Below, one piece after another: positions 45,473-53,897 of a stretch of 64,000 nucleotides of DNA. Source of the DNA: Actinomycetota bacterium (lineage in GTDB: Bacteria > Actinomycetota > Thermoleophilia > Gaiellales > Gaiellaceae); NCBI GenBank assembly GCA_009702325.1, contig WLID01000006.1, positions 1 through 64,000 on the forward strand. The letters run 5' to 3'. The first letter of the stretch is position 1; the number at the start of each line of letters is the position of its first letter. The position numbers and the translations under genes were made by a program. Under the pieces are notes generated by a model. The model ran no database searches. It saw only the letters and a program-made list of their open reading frames with translations, and was not told where the DNA came from.

Positions 45473-46611
45473 AGAAGCTTGCCGATCATCGAGAGGTACA
45501 CCTCCGTTGCGCGGACGAGTTCGCCGACAGTGATGTACTCGACGTCTCCGTGGGCTCCCTCGCCGAACGGCCCGTGATAGACGGTCGGGATCCCAGCCGC
45601 AGAGAACATCGCGCCGTCAGCCACCGTCTTGATCCCAACCGGCTTCAGGTCGTCGCCCGTGACGTCCTTGTACGCCTCCTGGAGCGCCTTCAGCAGTGGC
45701 GCGTTCTCGTCGATCGAGTAGGCGCCGCGCACGAGCTTGAGGTCGAGGGTGATCTCGAGCCCCGTCTCCTCCGCGACCTTCGCGAGCAGCGCGTCGTACT
45801 CGGCACGCACTGCCTCGATCGTGTTGCCCGGTGCCCAGCGGCGCGTGCCAACGATGCGGCAGCTGTTCGGGAAGCGGTTGTAGAAGTCGCCACCGTGGAT
45901 CTCGCCGATGAAGTATGTCTCGGGGCCAACCCACGGATAGGTGGTGGCCGAGAGTTCTTCGTTCCGTGCCTTGACGGCGTCGACGACGCGCGCGGCACCG
46001 TGAATCGGATTCGGCGTGCCCGCCGGCGTGCGGAGCTCGTGAGTCGCGTCGCCTGGCCGTGAGACCGTGATCTCGACGGTGGCCTGCCCCATGTGCGCCA
46101 CGGCGACGTCGTGGGCTGACAGCTCGCAGACGACTGCCATGTCGGCGGTGAAGCCGCGCTCGTGCAGCAGCCAGGTGAGGTCCTCGCCGCGTCCTCCTGG
46201 GGCCTCGTGCAGGCCGATCGCGACGATCACGATCTCGCCGCTGAAGGACTGCCCCGTCGAGCTGATGACCCGCACGGCTTCGGCGGCGCAGGCGCACGGT
46301 CCCTTCATGTCGGTTGAGCCGCGGCCGTAGATGCGGTCGCCGTCGATGTAGGGCGGCGCGTGGTCGATCGGAACGGTGTCGAGGTGGCCGCTGAACACAA
46401 ACCGTGGCCCAGGCCGGTCGCCCTTGAGGGTTCCGATCACGATGGGTGTCTTCGGGAACGGCTCGGTCAGCACCTCGACCTCCATGCCAACCTCCGCGAG
46501 GAGCGCGGCGTACGCGTGCGCGACCTCGGCGGTGTCGCCGGTGGGTGACGGAATCTCAACGAGCGCGAGCGTGGTGTCGCGCAAACGGGTTGGGTCGGCA
46601 AGGCCGGTCAT
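45469..46611 (-). CDS. M20-family amidohydrolase (ArgE/DapE-like)
   Basis: 380 residues, di-zinc M20 family. Metal ligands are His in SGHLDTVP, bridging Asp in GRGSTDMKG, and a later His in GEGAHGDVEY. The usual catalytic DEE motif appears as GLHEAPGG, a non-standard form keeping one Glu. A dimerisation domain lies at about 170-290. Relatives deacylate N-acyl amino acids or hydrolyse N-carbamoyl amino acids. In an operon with HyuA/HyuB a role in opening the N-carbamoyl or N-acyl product is attractive but unproven. ATG 46611 overlaps the upstream stop. Confidence 0.82.
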   Translation of the reverse strand: MTGLADPTRLRDTTLALVEIPSPTGDTAEVAHAYAALLAEVGMEVEVLTEPFPKTPIVIGTLKGDRPGPRFVFSGHLDTVPIDHAPPYIDGDRIYGRGSTDMKGPCACAAEAVRVISSTGQSFSGEIVIVAIGLHEAPGGRGEDLTWLLHERGFTADMAVVCELSAHDVAVAHMGQATVEITVSRPGDATHELRTPAGTPNPIHGAARVVDAVKARNEELSATTYPWVGPETYFIGEIHGGDFYNRFPNSCRIVGTRRWAPGNTIEAVRAEYDALLAKVAEETGLEITLDLKLVRGAYSIDENAPLLKALQEAYKDVTGDDLKPVGIKTVADGAMFSAAGIPTVYHGPFGEGAHGDVEYITVGELVRATEVYLSMIGKLL

Positions 46612-47981
46612 GTGTTCGCTCCTCTCGCGATACGGAATCCAATGTGTGCCTGTCGGCGGGCTGGGCGGCTGCGGCTGCGCATCGCACACCGAGCGTAGTC
46701 GAGCGTGGGGCTTGCAAACGATCCTCCGCGCAGCACACGCTCAGGCGTGCCGGTCGGGTCTTCGCGACCGTCATCGGGGCGGTACGGGTACGGGGCATAC
46801 GCGCTTGCGACCCACTCCCATACGTTGCCCGCAAGGTCGCTCACCCCGTAGGGGCTTGCGCCTTCGGGGTGGCTGCCGACGCTGGCGGTTGTTCCTGCCT
46901 TCGCACCGAGGCCGACGTGTGCGTTCGCGGTCGTCGGGGCATCGCCCCAGGGAAAACGGCGGGTATCGGTGCCACGTGCAGCCTTCTCCCATTCCGCCTC
47001 TGTGGGAAGGCGGCCGTCGGCCCACGTGCAGAACGCCTGGGCGTCGAACCAGTCGACGAATGTGACGGGATGCTGCTCAAGCCATGCGGGCGGCCGCTGC
47101 CCGCTCCAGTGCGGCGGAGGGGTTGTGCCGGTCGCTTCGACAAAGACGGCGTACTGGGCGTTGGTAACGAGCGTTTCGCTGATCTCGAACGGTGCGACAT
47201 CAACAGCGTGCTGGGGCAGTTCATCGGCCGCTGCCGGCCCATGGGATGTCGTCGCTGCCCGCCCGATGCGCACGGCGCCGCCGGGGAGGTCGACCCAGTC
47301 GAACCCGGCGGCCGGGTTGTCGGTCGCGTCGGCCGCGACCCGAAAGCCGATGTAGTGGTCACGCGCTCCAGGGTGCTGCGGTCGGCGATATGAGGTTCGC
47401 AACTCATTGGGGCCGTCGACGTACGCACCTCCACGCACGACGCGGACGGTGGTGTCGTCGTCGTAGGGGGCGTGGCTTTCGGCGACCCACTCCATCACGT
47501 TGCCGCTGAGGTCAAGAACGCCGTCGACCGATGCGCCTGCGAGGTGGCGCCCAACGGGTCCTGGCCGACCGATGCCGGCGGCGAACCGGGCGTGGGCGGC
47601 TGTGGGTGGGAGATCTCCCCATGGCCACAGCCGATCGTCTCCCCCACGTGCCGCGGCCTCCCACTCGATCTCTGTCGGAAGCCGGACACCGGCCCAGGCA
47701 CAGAACGCGACCGCTTCGGCGAACGTGACGTAGGTGACGGGCACGTCGGCCTCCCCTGGCGGGATCGAGCCACCATCGAAGCATCCGGGTGCGGGTGCGC
47801 CGGTGGCCTCAACGTAGGCGAGGTACTGAGCGTTTGTGACGGGCGTGCGCGAGAGCCGGTATGGCGCGACATGAAGGTCGCGTTCCGGCGTTTCGTCCGG
47901 CTCGGCGGGCCAGGCGGCGCGAACGTCGCTCCCCATGGAGAACGGCCCGCCCGGAACGAGCCGCCACACGATCTCGGTCAC
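46608..47981 (-). CDS. protein with two FGE/SUMF1-like domains, catalytic Cys absent
   Basis: 457 residues made of two sulfatase-modifying-factor folds, about 5-215 and 225-455. Each has PVTNAQY or LVTNAQY, RLPTE(I/A)EWE(A/K)AARG, LSGNVMEW or LAGNVWEW, VVRGGA or VLRGGS, and an IGFR end. True formylglycine-generating enzymes carry two Cys in the stretch after RGGS; here that stretch is RGGSFASPTLDYARC in domain 2 and RGGAYVDGPN in domain 1, so the copper-binding pair is lacking. No sulfatase gene is nearby. It may be a binding or scaffold protein, or an uncharacterised enzyme. The GTG start overlaps the CocE stop (GTGA), so it is co-translated with the hydrolases. Confidence 0.8.
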   Translation of the reverse strand: MTEIVWRLVPGGPFSMGSDVRAAWPAEPDETPERDLHVAPYRLSRTPVTNAQYLAYVEATGAPAPGCFDGGSIPPGEADVPVTYVTFAEAVAFCAWAGVRLPTEIEWEAAARGGDDRLWPWGDLPPTAAHARFAAGIGRPGPVGRHLAGASVDGVLDLSGNVMEWVAESHAPYDDDTTVRVVRGGAYVDGPNELRTSYRRPQHPGARDHYIGFRVAADATDNPAAGFDWVDLPGGAVRIGRAATTSHGPAAADELPQHAVDVAPFEISETLVTNAQYAVFVEATGTTPPPHWSGQRPPAWLEQHPVTFVDWFDAQAFCTWADGRLPTEAEWEKAARGTDTRRFPWGDAPTTANAHVGLGAKAGTTASVGSHPEGASPYGVSDLAGNVWEWVASAYAPYPYRPDDGREDPTGTPERVLRGGSFASPTLDYARCAMRSRSRPARRQAHIGFRIARGANT

Positions 47982-49882
47982 GACGCGGGAATCACCGGTA
48001 GAAGCGCGTGCGAGGGGTGGCCGGCATCGACGTAGACGACTTGGTGGGCGACGACCTGGTGTGTATGGCGCCCCATCGCCTCGCCGGTGTTCGGGTTGAC
48101 GTCAAGGCGCGGCCAGTTCGACGAGGAGATGTCGATTCGGATGCGATGCCCGACATCAAACAGGTTGCTCGTCGCCGGAATGCGAATCGTCACTGGGACG
48201 ATCTCGCCCGGAGTGAGGAGCACCTCGTGGTCGAACCCTTCGCGGTAGCGGCAGCGGATCACCGAGTCGTGCAGCAGCATGTCGAAGCCGGTTGGGTAAT
48301 CCGCGTTGGCAGGGTGCACGTCGATCACCTTGGCGGTGAAGTCGGTGTCGAGTGCGCTGGAAGAGATCCAGAGGTTGACGATGACGTTGCCCGTCACCTC
48401 GACGGGTTGGGTGAGCGGCTCGGTCTGGAAGACGAGGACGTCGGGCCGCTCCGAGAGCCGCGGGAACGGCTCTTCCGAGCCAAAGAACTGTGGTGCCTCG
48501 CGTTGATCGGCAGGGCCTGGTGTTAGTAGGTCTCGCAGGCGCAGCACGGGGTGGAGGAATCGGCTCCACGCAGGCTCCATGCCGGGGCCCTCGCGGGGGA
48601 GCTCGCCGATCGCGCAGTAGACCCCACCGACGGTCGGCACAGGGTGCGTCGGATCGAACGTGTAGCGGCATGGCTCTGCGCCGCTCGGTGGTGGTGTCGT
48701 TGAGAGGTCGCCGTTGCCGTGCAGGTAGTAGGGGGTGTCGATGCGGCGCGCGAGGGGCCACTCGTGCTCGGCGCGCCAGGTGCCGCCGTGGTCGAGCTTC
48801 CCTTCCGATGTCTTGAGGCCCGAGCCGCCTCCCATGACAAAGAGCTGGATTGGCGGCTCGTCGGCGGGGTGGCCTTTGGCGTCGTTTGGCAGCCAGCGGC
48901 TGAAGTACTCAAGCTGCTCTTCGAAGTACCGATCGACGCCCCACACGCTCTGGGTGCCGAAGTCGACTTCGTGGCAGTACGTCGCTTCACCACGCATTCC
49001 GACATGGCTCCAGGGGCCGATGACAACCCTCTGCGGCGAATCGTTCTTTGCCGCCATTGCTGCCCAGTACTCGAGGTCGGGTCCGGCCCACGGGTCGAAC
49101 CAGCCCGACGAGACCGTCATCGGCACATCTGCGTGTTGCGGGTAGTGGCGCTCGTAGTCGCAGGAGATCTGCGCCCACCAGTCGTCGTAGGCGCCGCGGC
49201 GGTAGTAGTTCATCAGCGTCTGCTCGAGTGGCGGCACGTGGCGGAGAGCGGTCTGCCCTTCTGTCCAGGGTGTCGCCCGGAAGAGCTCGCGGAGGTTCTT
49301 CAGGTCTTCCCAGACCTCGTCGATCTTCTCTTGGTCGCCCGCGATGTCTTGCGCGTCTTGGGCATGGATGAAGAGTGCCCAGAACATCTGCCCTTGGAAG
49401 GCGCCGCCTTCGCGCGCACAGTTGAAGTAGTTGTTCGTCGTAACGACGTCGGGCCAGATCGCCGTTAGATGCGGTGGGTTTTCGAGCGCCATGCGAATCT
49501 GTACCTGGCCCGCGTAGGAGCTACCGCAGGTGCCAACGCGGCCGTTCGACCACGGTTGCGCGGCGATCCATTCGACGATGTCGTAGCCGTCGCGCCCGGT
49601 GTGTGGGGTCGCACTGTGGAAGTAGGTGCCCGAGCCTTCGGAGCGGTAGCGATCACGCATGTCGACGAGGACGACCGCGTAGCCGCGCGGAACGAAGAAG
49701 TCGGCGATCTCCTCGTAGCGTTTCGTCGCCTTGTCGTAGGCCGTGTGGAGCATGATCGTCGGGAACGTTCCCTCGGCGTACGCACCGTCGACACCTGGTC
49801 GGTAGACGTCGAACGCCAGGCGGACGCCGTCCCTCATCGGAACCATCAGATCCTTTGAGACGACGATTCCGTATTCGCTCAT
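47978..49882 (-). CDS. CocE/NonD-family hydrolase copy 2
   Basis: 634 residues. The N-terminus DLMVPMRDGVRLAFDVYRP is the family entry strand. Nucleophile Ser in CGSSYAGQ, Asp in SSGWFDPW, His in IGPWSHVG, then the C-terminal jelly-roll (RIDISSSNWPRLDVNPNTGE). Cytosolic, no signal peptide. Clearly a tandem paralogue of the gene at 49906, with the same length and near-identical motifs. Possible activities are alpha-amino acid ester hydrolase, glutaryl or acyl amidase. It starts 23 bp after the upstream gene. Confidence 0.85.
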   Translation of the reverse strand: MSEYGIVVSKDLMVPMRDGVRLAFDVYRPGVDGAYAEGTFPTIMLHTAYDKATKRYEEIADFFVPRGYAVVLVDMRDRYRSEGSGTYFHSATPHTGRDGYDIVEWIAAQPWSNGRVGTCGSSYAGQVQIRMALENPPHLTAIWPDVVTTNNYFNCAREGGAFQGQMFWALFIHAQDAQDIAGDQEKIDEVWEDLKNLRELFRATPWTEGQTALRHVPPLEQTLMNYYRRGAYDDWWAQISCDYERHYPQHADVPMTVSSGWFDPWAGPDLEYWAAMAAKNDSPQRVVIGPWSHVGMRGEATYCHEVDFGTQSVWGVDRYFEEQLEYFSRWLPNDAKGHPADEPPIQLFVMGGGSGLKTSEGKLDHGGTWRAEHEWPLARRIDTPYYLHGNGDLSTTPPPSGAEPCRYTFDPTHPVPTVGGVYCAIGELPREGPGMEPAWSRFLHPVLRLRDLLTPGPADQREAPQFFGSEEPFPRLSERPDVLVFQTEPLTQPVEVTGNVIVNLWISSSALDTDFTAKVIDVHPANADYPTGFDMLLHDSVIRCRYREGFDHEVLLTPGEIVPVTIRIPATSNLFDVGHRIRIDISSSNWPRLDVNPNTGEAMGRHTHQVVAHQVVYVDAGHPSHALLPVIPAS

Positions 49883-49905
49883 CGGCTCGTCTTTCGAACG
49901 GTGGC

Positions 49906-51807
49906 TTACGCCGGGATGATCGGCAGGATGATGTGCGACGGGTGGTCGGCGTCGGCGAACACGGTCTGTTCGGCAACCACCTGGTGGGTGTGACGCCCCA
50001 TCGCTTCGCCGGTGTTCGGGTTGACGTCGAGGCGCGGCCAGTTTGACGAGGAGATGTCGACCCGGATGCGATGGCCGACGTCGAACAGGTTGCTCGTCGG
50101 AGGCAGCTCGATCGTGACGGGGTACACCTCGCCCGGCGTCATCATCACTTCCTTGTCGTAGCCCTCGCGATAGCGGCAGCGGATGATCGAGTCGTTGAGG
50201 ATCATGTCGAAGCCTTCGGGGTAATCCTCGTTGGCCGGGTGGACGTCGATCAGCTTGGCGGTGAAGTCGGTGTCGATCGCGCTCGACGAGATCCAGAGGT
50301 GCACCTTCGTGCGTCCGGTGACTTCGGTTGCCGTGGTGAGCGGCTCGGTCTGGAAGACCAACACGTCGGGACGCTCGGAAAGGCGTGGATAGGGAGCCTC
50401 AGCGCCGAGGAAGGACGGATCTTCCTTCTGATCGACCGGCCCGGGTGTGAGGAGGTCGCGCAGCCGAAGCACCGGGTTGAGCAGGCGCGCCCACGCGGGC
50501 TCCATCCCCGGACCGTCGGCCGGGAGTTCGCCCTGGGAGCAGTAGAGGCCACCGAGCGTCGGCACAGGATGCGCCGGGTCGAAGGTGTAGTGCAACGGCT
50601 CCGCGCCAGCTACAGGCGTGCTCGTCGAGAGGCCACCGTCTGTGTGGAAGTAGTACGGCGTCTCGACACGGCGGGCGAGCGGCCATTCCTGTTCGTTGCG
50701 CCACTTGCCACCGTGGTCGAGCTTGCCCTGCTCCGTCTTGCGGCCCGAGCCGCCGCCCATCACAAAGATCCGTACGGGTGCTTCTTCGGCGGGCTGGCCG
50801 GTTGCATTGTCAGGCAGCCAGCGGTTGAAGAACTCGAGCTGCTCCTCGAAGTAGCGCTGCACGCCCCAGACGCTCTGCGGGCCGAAGTCGACCTGGTGGC
50901 AGTACGTCGCGTCGCCGCGCATGCCGACGTGGCTCCATGGGCCGACGACGAGGCGCATCGGCGACTTCTTCAGCTGCGTCATCGAGGTGAAGTACTCGGT
51001 GTCGGCGGTCGGGAACGGGTCGTACCAGCCCGTCGACATTGTCACGGGGATGTCTTTGTGCTCGTTCCAGAACTTGGTGTAGTTGTGCTCGACGCGGTCC
51101 CAGTACTCGTCGTACATGCCACGGGTGTGGTACGCGATCATCGACTCTTCGAGGGTCGGCACGAGCCGGAGCGAGGTGTCGCCTGCCTTCCAGGGGTACG
51201 CTTTGTACATCTGGCGCAGGTTCTTTAGGTCATCCCAGATCTGGCTTGCCTTGCTCCAGTCGTCGCGCACTTCCTGCGCGTCCTGCGCGTGGATGAAGAG
51301 GGCCCAGAACATGTGCTGCTGCATCGCGCCGCCTTCGCGACACTGGTTCTGGAAGCTGTTTGTGGGAACGACGTCGGGCCAGATCGCTGTCAGGTTCTTT
51401 GGCGCCTCGATCGCGGTACGCACCTGCGTGATCGCGGCGTACGAGCTGCCCACCGTGCCGATCTTTCCGTTCGACCAGGGCTGGCTGCCGATCCAGTCGC
51501 AGATGTCGGCGCCGTCGCGGCCGGTGTGGGGTGTCGCAGCGTGGTAGTAGACACCTGAGTACTCCGACTTGTAGCGGTCGCGAAGGTCGATCAGCACGAC
51601 GTTGTAGCCCTTCGGTACGAAGTAGTCGGCGATCTCGCTGTAGCGCTTGTCGGTCTTGTCGTACGGGGTGTGCAGCATGATCGTCGGGAACCGGCCCTCG
51701 ATCCACACGCCGTCAACGGCAGGCCGATAGATGTCGAAGGCGAGACGGGTGCCGTCCCGCATTGGGACCATGACGTCCTTTGAGAGGACGATGCCGTACT
51801 CGCTCAC
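49906..51807 (-). CDS. CocE/NonD-family hydrolase copy 3
   Basis: 633 residues. SKDVMVPMRDGTRLAFDIYR opens the protein; the catalytic triad candidates are Ser in GSSYAAI, Asp in TGWYDPF and His in GPWSHVG. The C-terminal jelly-roll ends with the same DVNPNTGEAMGRHTHQVVA-type segment as copy 2, showing recent duplication. The nucleophile context differs (SYAA here, SYAG in copy 2), and WFDP is WYDP here, so specificity may have drifted. The GTG at 51807 overlaps the hyuA stop (GTGA). A much longer in-frame reading to 52095 lies antisense-like over hyuA and is rejected. Confidence 0.85.
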   Translation of the reverse strand: MSEYGIVLSKDVMVPMRDGTRLAFDIYRPAVDGVWIEGRFPTIMLHTPYDKTDKRYSEIADYFVPKGYNVVLIDLRDRYKSEYSGVYYHAATPHTGRDGADICDWIGSQPWSNGKIGTVGSSYAAITQVRTAIEAPKNLTAIWPDVVPTNSFQNQCREGGAMQQHMFWALFIHAQDAQEVRDDWSKASQIWDDLKNLRQMYKAYPWKAGDTSLRLVPTLEESMIAYHTRGMYDEYWDRVEHNYTKFWNEHKDIPVTMSTGWYDPFPTADTEYFTSMTQLKKSPMRLVVGPWSHVGMRGDATYCHQVDFGPQSVWGVQRYFEEQLEFFNRWLPDNATGQPAEEAPVRIFVMGGGSGRKTEQGKLDHGGKWRNEQEWPLARRVETPYYFHTDGGLSTSTPVAGAEPLHYTFDPAHPVPTLGGLYCSQGELPADGPGMEPAWARLLNPVLRLRDLLTPGPVDQKEDPSFLGAEAPYPRLSERPDVLVFQTEPLTTATEVTGRTKVHLWISSSAIDTDFTAKLIDVHPANEDYPEGFDMILNDSIIRCRYREGYDKEVMMTPGEVYPVTIELPPTSNLFDVGHRIRVDISSSNWPRLDVNPNTGEAMGRHTHQVVAEQTVFADADHPSHIILPIIPA

Positions 51808-53897
51808 GAGTTCCCCTTTCGGATGATGAGGTTGCCGTAGGTGTCTACCGTCACGGTGTAGTGCGGGTGGACGACGATCGTTGAGTCGAACTCTTCGACG
51901 ATCGCGGGGCCGTCGAACACCGCGCCAGCCGTGAGTCGGTACCGATCGTAGATTGGGGTTTCGACGAAGCCACCCGCTTCTGCGAAGTAGACCTGACGGT
52001 GTTCTTTCGGGGTTGCCGTGATGCCGGTCTCGTCGAGGGGTCGCAGCGGTGGCTTCGCGATCTTGCCGACGGTGGTGAGGCGAAGGCTGACGCACTCCGT
52101 GGCCTCGGCAGGTGCGGCGAAGCCGTAGGTGCGGTCGTGCTCGGCGTGGAAGCGGGCGAGCAGCTCCGGTGTCTGCGATCCGTCGAACGCGCCTTGCGGC
52201 AGCGGAATCGTCAGCTCGTAGCTCTGGCCGACGTAGCGCATGTCGATCTGGCGAATGAACGCGATCTGTTCGCGCGGCATCCCTTCGCTTGCGAGTTCGG
52301 CGGCACCGGCTTCTTCGAGCGCACGGAACGACTCTTCGATCTCTGGTGCATTGAGTTCGTCGAAACGACGCATGAGCGTTGCCGAGGCGTCGCGCTTGAG
52401 GTCGGTGCCGAGCAGGCCGGTGGCCGAGAAGATGCCGGGGCTTGCCGGGATCAGGAGCGTTGGCATTTCGGCGTCGCGAGCGAGTGCGTTGGCATGCACC
52501 GGGCCTGCCCCACCGAACGCGACGAGCACGAAGTCGCGTGGGTCGTAGCCGCGCTGCACCGAGATCAGGTGGAGTGCGTTCACCATGGCGGCGTTCGCGA
52601 TTTCGACGATGCCGTTGGCTGCCTCAAGCACGTCGAGACCGAGCGGGCCGGCGAGCTTCTCCTGGATCGCGTTGCGAGCGCCCTCAATGTCGAGGCCGAT
52701 CTCGCCGCCAAGGAAGTACGTCGGGTTGAGTCGACCAAGCACGACGTTCGCATCGGTGACGGTCGGGTCGGTGCCCCCTCGGCGGTAACAGACCGGGCCC
52801 GGATCAGCTCCAGCGCTGCGTGGGCCGACGCGAAGCAGGCCGCCCGAGTCGACCCAGGCGATCGAGCCGCCGCCTGCGCCGATCTCGACGAGGTCGATGA
52901 CGGGCGTGCGTACCGGGTAGCCCGAGAGCGACTGGCCGCCGACCGCGCCGCCTGCGTGCGAGCCGACCGAGTAATCCTTGGTGATGCTCGGGGAGCCCTT
53001 CTGGATCAGGCCGACCTTGGCGGTCGTGCCGCCCATGTCGAACGAGAGGATGTCGGGATAGCCGAGCTGGCTGCCGAGGTTGGCCGAGGCGATGACGCCG
53101 GCCGCCGGACCCGATTCGACCATGAAGACGGGCTTGCGGGCAGCTGCACCCGAGGTGAACACGCCGCCGCTTGACTGCATCACGAGCAGCTCGGCGGTGA
53201 CGCCTGCTTCGGCGAGACGCTTCTCGATGTTTTCGAGATAGCGGCCGACGACGGGGCGGATCGCTGAGTTGATCACGGTTGTGCTTGCCCGCAGGTATTC
53301 GCGGAATTCGGGCGCGACTTCGGATGAGAGGGAGATCGGGATGCCCGGCAGCTCTTCGGCGAGGATCTCGCCAACGCGCTTCTCGTGGGCTGGGTTGATG
53401 TAGGCGTGCAGCAGGCAGACGGCGACGGCTTCGACACCTTCGGCGCGCAGGCGCGCGGCGGCCTCACGAACGGACGCGTCGTCGAGCGGCTTGAGCACTT
53501 CGCCTCCCGGCCCGAGCCGTTCGATCACGGTCAGTGCACGGTCGCGCGGGACGAGGGGAGGGGTCTTCTCGAACTGGGTGTCGTACAGCGACGGGCGCGT
53601 CTGGCGGGCGATCTCAAGCAGATCGCGGAAGCCATCGGTGGTGATGAAGCCGCCGCGGGCGACCTTGCCTTCGATGATGGCGTTGGTCGCGACAGTCGTG
53701 CCGTGCACGACGAAGCGGACATCGCCAGCGAGCACCCCGGAGTCGGTGAGGATCCGCTCAGTCGCAGCCATAAAGCCGACCGACGGGTCGAACGGGGTCG
53801 AGAGGACCTTGGCGATCGAGACCTTGCCGGTCTCCTCGTCGATCAGCGTCGCGTCGGTGAAGGTGCCTCCGATGTCGATTGCCAGCCTGACGCTCAT
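51804..53897 (-). CDS. hyuA: hydantoinase/oxoprolinase A subunit HyuA (copy 1)
   Basis: 697 residues. This ATP-dependent cyclic-amide-opening (or carboxylating) subunit has an actin/HSP70-like fold. AIDIGGTFTD at the N-terminus, HGTTVATNAI, GPAAGV, FDMGGTTAKVG, GAGGGSIAWVD and FGGAGPVHA are the nucleotide- and substrate-site motifs of HyuA. The family covers N-methylhydantoinase, 5-oxoprolinase, acetone carboxylase and acetophenone carboxylase, so the substrate is open. Its N-terminus overlaps the upstream hyuB stop by 4 nt. It differs clearly from HyuA copies 2 and 3, which are closer to each other. Confidence 0.9.
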   Translation of the reverse strand: MSVRLAIDIGGTFTDATLIDEETGKVSIAKVLSTPFDPSVGFMAATERILTDSGVLAGDVRFVVHGTTVATNAIIEGKVARGGFITTDGFRDLLEIARQTRPSLYDTQFEKTPPLVPRDRALTVIERLGPGGEVLKPLDDASVREAAARLRAEGVEAVAVCLLHAYINPAHEKRVGEILAEELPGIPISLSSEVAPEFREYLRASTTVINSAIRPVVGRYLENIEKRLAEAGVTAELLVMQSSGGVFTSGAAARKPVFMVESGPAAGVIASANLGSQLGYPDILSFDMGGTTAKVGLIQKGSPSITKDYSVGSHAGGAVGGQSLSGYPVRTPVIDLVEIGAGGGSIAWVDSGGLLRVGPRSAGADPGPVCYRRGGTDPTVTDANVVLGRLNPTYFLGGEIGLDIEGARNAIQEKLAGPLGLDVLEAANGIVEIANAAMVNALHLISVQRGYDPRDFVLVAFGGAGPVHANALARDAEMPTLLIPASPGIFSATGLLGTDLKRDASATLMRRFDELNAPEIEESFRALEEAGAAELASEGMPREQIAFIRQIDMRYVGQSYELTIPLPQGAFDGSQTPELLARFHAEHDRTYGFAAPAEATECVSLRLTTVGKIAKPPLRPLDETGITATPKEHRQVYFAEAGGFVETPIYDRYRLTAGAVFDGPAIVEEFDSTIVVHPHYTVTVDTYGNLIIRKGNS

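Noticed and set aside
51808-52095. N-terminal extension of the CocE gene into hyuA territory
   Set aside because: The added residues are Arg/His-rich and antisense-like. The GTG at 51807 gives the family N-terminus and a standard GTGA overlap.
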